Shown here piece by piece: positions 25,401 to 37,400 of a stretch of 64,000 bases of DNA. Source of the DNA: Tolypeutes matacus (taxonomy: Eukaryota > Chordata > Mammalia > Cingulata > Chlamyphoridae); NCBI GenBank assembly GCA_026826555.1, contig JAKSZT010053917.1:268987-332986 (forward strand), in the 5' to 3' direction. Under the pieces are notes generated by a model that saw only the letters and a list, made by a program, of their open reading frames with translations, did no database searches and was not told where the DNA came from. The stretch's first letter is position 1. Each line of letters starts with the position of its first letter. A program made the translations under genes and the position numbers.

Positions 25401-28400
25401 CTTTCAGTGCTTGCAAACACATCAACCATTGCCCTAATTTCTTTTCCTCGCTTTCTCCCAGTGCACTTTGGCCTCTCCCAATCTAGCACATTGTCCTCTA
25501 TGTTTGGTGCCCATCCACACCCATGACCCCATTCACTACCATCTTGGGATTTCATTTGCCTTTCTCTTAGGTTTTAGCTCTTATTGCCATGTCTTCATCT
25601 TTCTTGGCTTACTCTTTCTTTCAGGACAAACAAATCCTCCAGTAGCTTCCTGAGAAAGGCCTCAAAGGAGGTACATTTACTGTGACTTTGCACGTTTGAA
25701 AATGTCTTCACTCCAATCTTTCTGTAACTGATAGTTTGGCCATATGGAAACTTCTAGTTTGTAAATAATTTCCTAAAATCATAGATTCATTGTCTTCTGA
25801 CTTCCATTTTCACTGTTGCACCCTGGCGTTATTCTGATTCTTGATCCTTTGAATGTGGTCTGTCTTTTCTCTCTGGAAGGTTGTCTTTCCTTTGGCCTCA
25901 GTGTTCTGAATGTCACCACAATGTGCCTTGGTATTGATCAATTTTCATAAACTGCTATGGATCACTATGAGCCCATTTAATCTGGTAATTGATATCTTTG
26001 GTCATTTGGGAGGATTCTTTGATTTCTTCCATTTTGTTTTCTAGTTTAGGATCTTGTATGTTTGGGTATTGGACATCCTGAGCTGGTTCTCAAGTATTCT
26101 TATCTTTTCTCCTCATTTTCCATCTCTTGGTCTTTTTGCTCTACTTTCTTTAGGCAATTTCCTCAACTTTCTTCTCCAGTTTTAATGCCTTTGTATTTTT
26201 AGTTTCCAAGACCTCTTAATTTTTTGTTTTATGAATGTTCCATTTTTATAGCATTTTTTTGCGGGGTTTTTTTGTTTGTTTGTTTGTTTGTTTGTTTTCT
26301 TCCGTGAACCATCTCTCTCAACTTCACGCTTAGGAGTTCACAATCTTTAAGCCATCTTGAATCGACGGTTACTGTGACATTAGTGTGTGATCCAGCTTTA
26401 TTTTTCCCTATATAATGAACTGGTTTCTCAACATATCTATCAAAGAACACATTCTTTCACCATTGATTTGCAGGACCATCTTTATTATTTATATTTCACC
26501 TCTGACCATCCCCACTTGTCTCCTGTAAGTAGCCTCACATTCACATTTAGATTTGATGTCTGACCTGCCTGCTTGTCTGTAGGTAGGTCTCTCCTCCTCA
26601 GCTAGGACATGTGTTTTTCTCTGCAACTGTCTGCTTCTAGCACTCTGTCTTAAAATGCCACCTGCCCTCCCACCTTCAGCACTGCATGACACAGTTGTTG
26701 TCCCTATTGGATTTGCCTTTCCAAAGAGAATTAGGCAAAAATGGAGTCTCAACCTGCTGACAGTCCTTTAGAAGAAAGCTATCAAGAAAAAATTCACTTT
26801 GCTAGAAATTTCTTAGTTGAGAGATTACACAACTTAAATAGGAATTATGAAATTATATGCATTCATTTTTCAAGGACAATACCATATTTGATTCAAAACT
26901 AGATGAGATTTTCAGAAATATACTCTGAAGAAATCTAGAGATGACTGTCTCAGGGTTCTACTCTGATAGTTGCATGACTATGGTGTTGTTATGGCAACAG
27001 GCTTGATTCTCCAAGAAAGCAATTATTCCATAACAGAAGAGGGATATTGATGATTATGTGGCTTACTTCATGCCTACAATATTAAAGACACCCCCACCCC
27101 CCAGTAGAATCAGTAGCAATAGCTTTATACGTGGAGGAGTGCACAGCCATTGCTGTACTACAGCCTGGGAGCCATAAACTTATTATAATAGTAACTGATG
27201 GATTATTGACTGCTGTGCACCAAGAACCTTGTGTACATTATGCCAAATATTCAGAATAACTTGCAGGAGATAACCCCATTTTAGAGATGATCAACCTGAG
27301 ACTCACAGGGGCCAGATATCATATAAGAACAAGGATTTGAATCCTGATCTCACTCCAAAGCCCATCATTTTCCACTAACCATGACACCATTTCCTATTGT
27401 ACCATTAAATCTTGAAAAGAGATGCTCACATTGTGGTCGTTTCATGGCCATGTTGGGCTTTCCTGGCAGGTCATCGTGCAGCGTTGCCTGTCGGGCAAGG
27501 ATATGTCTCACGTGAAGGCCGCCTGCATCATGTGTGGGTACCTGAAGCTGCTGCCCATGTTCCTCATGGTGATGCCAGGGATGATCAGCCGCATCCTGTA
27601 CACAGGCAAGTCCTGAATCCACACGTCCTCTCCTTTTCATGCTTGAATTCTGATAAATATTTTCAAGGTGTGGTGAAATCTTGATAAACTAAGGGAAAGA
27701 AAACAGATGAAGGTAAAAGCAGAATTTCAGGTTGACGGAACAATTGTGCAGAGGCAGGAAAACTTTGTGTATTTGACACTCTTTCCCTTAACTTTTCCAT
27801 GCTGCTGCCTGTCTTCTGTAGGTGTTTAAGTCTGTGAGTCCTGATTTGGTGAGTGGCCTGGATTTAGGCAAGTCTGGAGGATAAGGCAGAAGGGACTGGA
27901 GGATGAGGTAGATTTGAGTGAGCTGTGGAGGTTGAGATCTGTGGCATCTCTGACTGAGAGGACCCTTTGAGATGTACCACCACTTCTTCTTGGTCCCTTG
28001 GGTGACTTGAGAACTATACCAGCTTTCATTGGTTTGGATCCAGGTCGATGGGGTACTTTAATTTCTGAGTCAGCTGAAAGTAAGTACTAGTGTTGAAAAA
28101 TCTTCCTAAAAATAAAATTTCTTTCTTTATTATGAAGGGTATAGGAAATATAATCACACTTTTCTTGGCCAGTCAGAGCCTCTGGTTATTATAGAGACAA
28201 TTTATCAAATAACACTGAATCCACCTGATGTTTTTGCAACTGGGCATCATCTTTGTTTCGGTGAAATAACAACATGGTGTTGTTTATAACATTAATGAAT
28301 TTATAGATATCCAACAAGCAGGGAATGGCTAAAGAAATTATTGTTTACCTGCTTTATGGAAAACTTCACTTTAGAGAATGAAAACTATCTCAAAACTTGG

Positions 28401-31400
28401 GAAAATGATGAAGTTACTATGTTAAATAGAAAAAGCAAGACGCAAACTTTTGTCTCACCAATTATCATAGTTATGCCAAAAAAATATTTCTCTGTGATAC
28501 TTGATTTGAACAGAATTTTTTAAATGAAAAGAAGCAGATGTGCTAAGATGTTGGTATTCTGAGTGATTCTTCATCAAATTTTACTATCTAATTTTATAAT
28601 AATGTTTATGCAAAAAAAAATCAAGGTATTGTGCAATTATCACAGTAAAGTGAGACCACATCGCACATGGAGAAGTTGCCCCAATTGAACAACACAAGTG
28701 ACACCACTTCTTAGACGTAGGTGAAGATATTGGGCTAACTCTGACAAGCTTCTTGGACTTTTGTGTTTTCATCTATGGAGTTTGGTGTTCCTGGGAGAAA
28801 TTTATGCTCCTGATGCTTTTCTGGGGGATGGTATCAACTCCTTCTATCTCTATAATGTACTACCTGGGCCATATCCCTAGGAAAAGTACTACCCCCAGGT
28901 CAGTGTAAAGAGAGTTACAAGTGTGAAAGGGGGGGCAGGTCTGTGGTATTAACACTCAGCAATGATAATTCAAATTTGAGTTTCCAAGCTCTGGACAAAC
29001 ATCTTTTTCTCCTGTGAAGCTACAGCTTGTCTCTTTGTCCAGTGGCTATGGGTTGTTGTTTGGGCCGTCTCTCTGAACTCACCCCTGAATTCCTCCTCAG
29101 ATAGAGTGGCATGTGTCGTACCTTCCGAATGTATGAAACACTGTGGTACTGAAGTCAGCTGCACTAATTATGCCTACGCAACGCTGGTACTAGAGCTGAT
29201 GCCTGATGGTAAGTAAACATCCCTGCTGGGACTGCCTCAGAGGCCTGTTCTGTAGATGAGCCATTAGGAAAGGTGATGATAAGTCCTTGCTTAGTCTTAC
29301 TTCCATTAGTTTCAATTCAATTTATCAGACATTTCTTGAGCACCTTTCTTAGGCTACCAGCCCTGAGTTAGGCCCAGGACATACAGAGATAAACCAGATA
29401 CAGTTTCTCCTAGAAGAGTTCGTCATCTTTCATACTTAAGATTATCTTCCAAGCCAGTCAAGAATATTTTATTATAATTTTAATTGTCAATAAAAGAGTT
29501 CCATAGCCATAAACTTATAAACTCAAAAGACTAGAGATCATCTTTAGAACAATGATACCCAAATAATAGATCCCAGTCTATTCAATATACAACTATTTAT
29601 TGTGTGCCTATGTATGCCTATTACTGCTTTGGTGCTTGACAAAATGCAAGTGAAGTAGGTACAAAATCCTCAGCTTCCTGGGAGCTCACTTCTAGTTTTG
29701 TGAGATAGAAAATAAACCACACACTTATTTAAAAAGTAAATTAGATAGGATATTAGAAGGTCATAATTGCTGTGATCTTAAGAAACAGAACAGCGTACAG
29801 GCTTGGGAATGAACTGGTGATCTTGGACCTTAGGATTCATCAAAGGTTGGCTAAGACTTCTGTTACCATTCTCCTCCTCGACACATATAAGCATTTGCAG
29901 GAGGAAGAGAACATGACCCACAAGTGATATCATCCATCCACCCCCTTCTACATTCTGTCTTAAGAGGTTTAGAGGCATCACTATCTTACAGGGAAAAGCA
30001 GAGAAAGAAGCTGCCATGATGTCTCAAAACCCTCAGCTTTGCCCCACCAAAGACTTCTTTGGCAGAACCTCTTGCTAGACTTCTTCCTCTCCAGTTATCA
30101 CAGGTCTTCAGGAAATCAATAGGTCCTCCCCAAAGAAAGGTAGCACTGCAGAGTTGCCTCTCTTCCAAAATTAGGTTCCAGCAGATGATCTCTAGGTTAA
30201 TATTTAGAACTAAATTCTTTACTGGATTGTTCTCAAATCACCAGGAAATATGCATAAAACTCCACATGATGACATCTGTTTTTGGACACATCAATTTGTT
30301 AATGTTCCATTACACTTTTATCTTGCAATGACTCTCTGGTTTTACAAGACCCTCATGGATCACAGCATGGCATCTAGCCCCTAACCAGTGCTTGCACCCT
30401 CTTCTGGTCCCAGGACTAAGAGGCCTGATGCTGTCCGTCATGATAGCCTCTCTCATGAGCTCCCTGACCTCCGTCTTCAACAGCGCCAGCACCCTCTTCA
30501 CCATGGACCTCTATACCAAGATCCGGAAGCAGGCATCAGAGAGAGAACTCCTCATAGCTGGACGGTAAGAGAACCCTGGTTTCTGCTTGAAAATTCTTTG
30601 GAAAGTAAAACAAAGATATGAACTAAATCCCCCTCACCTTTGATTCCAGTGAAACCAGTCACAGAGTTTTAGAGTGGGGAAAAGGGCATTAAAAAACATT
30701 TCAATCCACTTGATCTTTTTTCCAGATACAAAAATCGGGGCCATACTTTTAAATGAAATAGATACTTTTACAAACTTTCGAATGCTGGTTGTCTCTTATC
30801 TCTGACAGTCACGTGCTCGGTGTATTTGAGGACAGCCATGAGTGAGGCTGGCACCTGGGGAGCAAGTGGCAGTGATAAGAAACAAGGTCAGAAAGGATGC
30901 CGGAAACCATAACAAGACTTTGGAGTTTATTCTACATGTGATAAAAAGTAATTGAATCTAAAAGAGCCTGGGAGGGGCATGATTTCTTCTCTGATGATGA
31001 TAACAATAAGAATAGTAGAGGTTATTTATGGAAGCTTTACTGTGTTAAAGCTAAAACTTTGTGGTAACATTTAGTTAACTCAAGTTGCAGAAGTTTTGTA
31101 AGATTTGTGAGATGCATGTGCCATGGTCTCCTGCCCAAATGCTTGCTCTCCTCTTCTCCCACCACCTCTCTTATTTCAGGTGGGCACAGAGAAATGCTGA
31201 TCTTTTATGGATAGTCTAGTAAATTATGCTTGTTTGCTTATTCACACAAAAACCACAGAGTGCTGTGAGATTTAGAAAGGTGAACAAGCCATGCCTCCTG
31301 GACTCCAGGAGCCTCTGATAGTTTTTTTTTTTTACCACTTACCAATAATTCAACCAAAATTCCTTCTGCCTGACTGAGGACTCAAGTAGTAAAATGCACA

Positions 31401-34400
31401 ACACTTTGTGCATTACTTGTCAGTTCATTCAGCATTCAGGGATAGAGGCTGTTTTAATTCTAACCTATGCAAACTGACTTAGTGTCCTTCAAACTGGGGT
31501 AAAAAAAAAAAAAAAAAAACCAAAAATGGGAATCTGCTTTCTCTATCATACAAATGGTTACTTATTAATAGAAAGTGTTGTGTTTATTTCTAATCAGTAT
31601 ATTACGTGCATTGCATTAGAGATTGATCAATGAATTGCTGACATTTAAACTGTTTTTATGAATGGATATTTAATCACATGGATGAAGACAGGACTAAGTA
31701 CAAAGAAGCAGTTGCTTTATCAGCATTTTATTAGCTGATAATTATTAAATATGCATGGGGTCATGTTAGGACCAGGAGGTTGATTTTATTTGGGAAAACC
31801 AATGAATAGCCACATGAATGAATAAAAGGACAAAAACCCAATGGAGGTTCTAATATTTTTGCTTAATATTTAAATATATTGTTTTCTTTCCAGGTTATTT
31901 ATCATTCTATTAATTGTCACCAGCATTTTGTGGGTCCCTTTTGTACAGCTATCTCAAAACGGGCAACTTACCCATTACATAGAATCAATTTCTAGCTACT
32001 TTGGGCCTCCAATTGCAGCTGTCTTCTTGCTTGCCATTTTATGTAAAAGAGTCAATGAACAGGTAGGTAAATTGGGGGGGGAGGGGAATTTCCCCTGCTG
32101 AAATTAGGAAAAAATTGTTTTATTTCACTGGGGTATAAAAAATGCCTCCTTTTCACCCTAATTATGTATCTCAAAGCTTCATCTCAATTTCAATTGCAGC
32201 CAGTCACAATTCTTTCAAGTGTATAAAATATATAATGCACATTCATAGTATAGTTTTATAATTCTTGTGAAATACTATGTGTGCAACACTAAAGAACACA
32301 GGTTTTGGAATCAGACTACCAGGGCCCAATCCTGGCTCTGCCACTTAATAGCATGTGATCTTCAGCAAACGACTCTATTCTTTGTGCTTCAGTTTCCCTA
32401 TAAGTAAAATGAAGAGCATAATAGTAATTACCTTATAGAGTTGCTCTGAGGCTAAATAAAATATGTAAAGTTTTTTATAAGAAGACCTTGCATACTAATA
32501 AGAGTTCAAAATATGTTCATTGCTTTTATGATATATATAATTGATCAATTGTAATAGATCATATAAATCTAACCCCTTAATTGTTCCTAGGTGTTAGCCT
32601 TATTATTTTAATTTTCAGATAAGGAACAGGAGTAGAGAGGTCACTATCCCTATGCCTTGCACAATTACTTAATATTAGAAAGTGGGGTAATTGGGATTCA
32701 ACTTCAGGTCTTTCTCCATCCAAAGTTCATTCTCTTCACCTCAATGCAATACTGTTTCCCTTAAATATAACACCTACGACAGGGAAACAGGGGCATATCC
32801 CCCCACCCCCACTAACTTCTCAGAGAAAATAAATGCTTTTGATTGTGAAAAACTTACTGGAAATGTCAAACCTACATAATGTCGGTTTTATAAATTGTGT
32901 AATACAAGTCAGTTCTGTTTATTCCACAAGTTGAATCATAATTTTAAAAATCTAAATGTAAATGAAAAGTCAAGGAAAACTATTCAGATTGGGAGGTTTT
33001 ATTAGTCTCCTGGAACTTGGAGAATCAATAGTGCAATGACATTTCATAGAGAGCAACAGCTCACTACTAAACACACGTATTTGGAGCTTTCCTGGTTTGG
33101 TAACCTTGTGCTTAAGGTTAGCCTTTGTTTGGTCCTTAGAACAAGAAAGCAGGTAGTGTGGTAATTATAACTTCTCATCTTCTCTAAAACTCTGATTTTG
33201 TTCTGGTTTCTTTTGCAGGGAGCCTTCTGGGGTCTAATCATTGGCCTTGTAGTTGGCCTTATTCGGATGATAGCAGAGTTTGCCTATGGGGCAGGGAATT
33301 GCTTGACTGCTAGTAACTGCCCCAAGATTATCTGTGGAGTGCACTATCTGTACTTTGCCATCATTCTCTTTTTTATTTCTATCCTGATCGTCCTGGGAAT
33401 CTCCCTGGTAACCAAACCCATTCCTGATGAACATGTGAGTAATGAATAATGGACTTGTGCTCATTTTTTTAAAGAACAGTTCTTTGTCTTCTAATGCTGC
33501 ATCTGGTCTACAAGTGACAGGCCTATGGAATCATAGCACTACATAAACCTATAGCAAGAAGGAAACTAAGAGATTTTTCATTCAGTCATTCAACCAAACA
33601 ACACTTTGCACTTAGTGTGTGCAAAGTCCCAGGAATTACGATATAAAGGATTAGGAAATAGGCTTCATCCTCAAAAAGCCTTACAATGCAGTTACAAGGT
33701 AAATTACACCATTATTATAGGATAGCAGGAAGAGATTAATTGGTGTTGCCTAAAAGACGGAGAAAGACTTCACAGAACTGTCATCTGGGCTGGACCTGTT
33801 TGGGGCAGATAGGATTTCACATCCTGCCTAAACAGGAGCCCAGAGATGAAAAAGCACATTGTGCCAAAGAGCAAGTAAAAGAAAACTAGAACAATGAGTT
33901 GCATTTGTTGCCTTTCAGAATGGCAAAAAAAAAATAAAAAGTTTAGTATGATTAATGCCCAGTGTTGGTGAATATGGGGAAATGCCCACTCTCCAAAACA
34001 TTTCTGAGCATATCAATTGGTAGGGAGGCAATTTTTCAGTATTATCAATTTTTAAATTCTCTTACCCTATGAGTCAGCAATTCCACTTATAAACGTCTAT
34101 TATGTGGTAATACTTCTACAAGTATTATGTGGTAATACTTCTACAAGTATTATGTGGTAATACTTCTACAGAATGTTTTCTGTAGCAAGGTTTCTAATAG
34201 AGAAAAAATGGGCACCACCTACATTTCCATCTCTAGAGGAATAGGTACACAAATAATAATACATTGACTGTTGTGCAGCTATTTCAAGCATGAACTCTAT
34301 TGCTGGCTTTGAAAAACTGCCCATGCTATGCTTAAGTAGGAAAAAAACACTTGCAGAATAATATCACTTCTGGAAAATAAAACACATGTAGATATATATA

Positions 34401-37400
34401 TATATGTTTGTCTACATATACAAAAAGCTCTTAAAGCACACATACCTGAAACCATGAACAATAGGTATCTCTGGGGGATATACTATAAGAGGCCAGCAAA
34501 TACTAAACATTTTTAAAATATAAGTATTTCTTTATATGATAGTATTGTTTAAATTTAGCACTAACAAGTATAACTTTTATCTTTCATAATCTTCACTTCA
34601 TATTTATTTGCATATTTCTTTGGGGAGTGGCCAGCTGATTATGTGTGAATGGGGAAACCTGAGGCCCAGGGTGGTTCAAATAGCTTTACCAAGGACAAGG
34701 ACATGCCACTAGACCTCGTGACTAAATATTTATGCTGAGTATTGGCAGTTGAACTGAATAAAAGAACATTAAAAAACATATCATAGTTTTCAAAGAAATA
34801 AACCTAAATGTTAAACTCTTTCATGTCATAGAAATAACTGTAATTCATTATTTGTTTTAAGAAAAAAAATTGTCTGCAGGACAAGTAAGACAATTTATAT
34901 AATTTATATTTATGTTTCATTAATAAACTCTGAATTGTAAACTTTCAAAACGGACTGATAAATATTTCAGAGAAAGTCACAGATCGTGTTGTGGAACCAA
35001 TCTTGCAGTGTGGAAGAAAGAAATCCCAGGATGATAGATTTTCAGCGGGATTAAAACGTACCTGGTCCAAATTAGAAAAGAAACTCAAGGAACCCCAAGA
35101 AAAAAATTTCACAAACAATCAGATTTAGTATAAGAAATACTATGATTTAAAAGCTTAAGAAGTTATGGTTAATAACCTTAGTGATAAGAAAGCTTATGCT
35201 TCTCATGTCAGCTTTCTTATTTGAGAAAGCCAATTACAAATTCTAGTCAAATAAATCTTTTCAAGAAAGTCATGGCCAAATATGAGGTCAATTAAAATAA
35301 GGCATGACTTTGCGTATATGATGGATTGTAAATTAAAAAACCCCATTGGATACCTGGCACAATTTCCTTAGAATGACCCAGGGCTGACATTATTCATTGG
35401 GTCCAATTGCATGTCTTGGATCTAGGGCCAAAAAATAAAATACTTACATAATCATAATAGCATAAGTGCTATTTATTTTCAATTTTAATTGAAATCTTAA
35501 TTATATTTACAGAAAAGATAAAATTCTGTAAAAACTTAGTTTAAAAATCATGGAAGAGGGAGCAGATGTACCTCAAGAGGTTGAGCACCTTCTTCCCATG
35601 TACATGGTTCTGGGGTCAATGATCCCTGGTACCTCCTAAAAATAAAACAAACAAAAAAATGAAAATAACAACTCAGGGGAGCTGGTGTAGCTCAGTGTTT
35701 GAGCGCCGCCTTCCCACATGCAAGGTCCTGGGTTCAATCCCAGCCCCAGAACCTTAAAAAAAGAAAGAAAGAAAGAAAAAATCATAGAATAGGTATCAGA
35801 AGTTTGGAGGTGAATTGGGAAAGCGATGTGTAAGGGTATTAATTGGTATCAGACCTTTCAAATAATACAGAGATACTATAAAAACTTGATTGGTACTGAA
35901 GTAGAGCTTAAGAACTTACATTAAAGCAGGGGTTCTTACCAAGGTGTCTGTGAACTTCAATTTAAATTTTTAAAAAAATTATTCTTATGGGGACATGTTG
36001 GTGCAGGTGTGATATATTTATTAAATAATGCACAGTATAGTGTGGACTTAGTAAGGGGTCCGTGGTTTTCACCTGACTGGCAAAGGGGTTCATGGGGGCA
36101 AAAAAAGGTTAAGAACCCCTGCTTTAAACTTATAAAGTAACCACTAGATGAACTGAAAGATAATAACGATGTTTCTAATAACATCTGGGCGATAGAGACA
36201 ATGAGTGAAGCCAGGGTTGCAGTAAATGAGCTACATCCCCAACTCATAAAATTATAAATCCAGAAGTAGGAAGTTTAAAATATAATATTTAGAGTTTTGA
36301 GGAAAATTATCAGAAGAATAAAAAACAGAAATAAGTAAAAGTGTTTGGGTGTTTCAGTGACTGGGTGTGGTAAGAGACCTTTTCTTTGTGATTTCTCCTG
36401 TGCTGTTTGATTTTTTAAAAGCCATACAATAAACATAGGTGCTACTGTATTGTTGTAAAGACCTCCCCATCACTAATGTTCCTGTGAATGGTCTCTGGTC
36501 AGCTGTATCGCCTTTGCTGGTCTCTTCGAAACAGTACTGAAGAACGAATCGATTTGGATGCAGAAGAGAAAAATCAAGAAGAAGCTGATAACAGTGTTGA
36601 AGAAGGTAAAATCTGGTTTATGTTTGTTTTTCATGTGGGAACTCTGTGTGCCTGGTTTGGTTTAGTCTTTTTAAATGATGCTAAATTGAGCCTCTTTAAA
36701 AGCTGTTAAATTTACAGGAAACAAACATTAAAAACTTAACCTCCCAACCACCAAGACAACGTGTCTCATTTGAAATCTATTCATTCAATTGCCTATCCAT
36801 CAGACTGTCCATGCATCAGGCATCGATGAAACTGCGTGTAAGTTACTGAACTGACAATTCCAAACTCTCTTGTTCCTAGTTATATATTGAGGATTCAACA
36901 AATCAATCTTGATTGATAACACTAACCAATTAGTCCCACCTTCTTCTCCAAACTTACTTCTCACTATTCTCCCCCAATATGCCCTCCATTCCAGCCAGGC
37001 AAGTTTCTTTGCTTTTCTCCAAATATACCAACCTCATGACTCCAGAGGATATTTCCACCTCCTCTCCAAGGGGAAAAAAATGCCTAGTCTCTAAAACTTA
37101 ATTCTAATCTCACTTTCCTAATGAAAATTTCTCCAGCAGCCTCCCAGTGGTCTTTGTTTACATAATATTTTTTAAACCACTGACAAGGTTAAGCACTTCA
37201 GGATGTGTTGTCTTGAACTGTACTCTGTGGGTTTTGGTTCTTCAAGTTGAAAGAAGGGTCAAGGCCTTCTACTCCTTTTGGTTTTTTTATAACACTGTTC
37301 CTGAGTAAAACTGGCCTATAATTTTTTTATAGTTAGTCTGTATTTTGTTTTTGGTGTTAAGATTATCGAGTTCTCATAGAATGAGTGGGGAGTAGCTTCT

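Larger units (their letters stand above)
33435..36502 (+). other. Intron 13
   Basis: It holds L1-derived text around 33890-34570 with a 25-base triplicate, two direct DAS-like SINEs (35557-35780) and a hAT-type element (35927-36121). The stretch 34600-35550 shows no recognised feature. The acceptor is 'ctctggtcag'. Confidence 0.6.
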
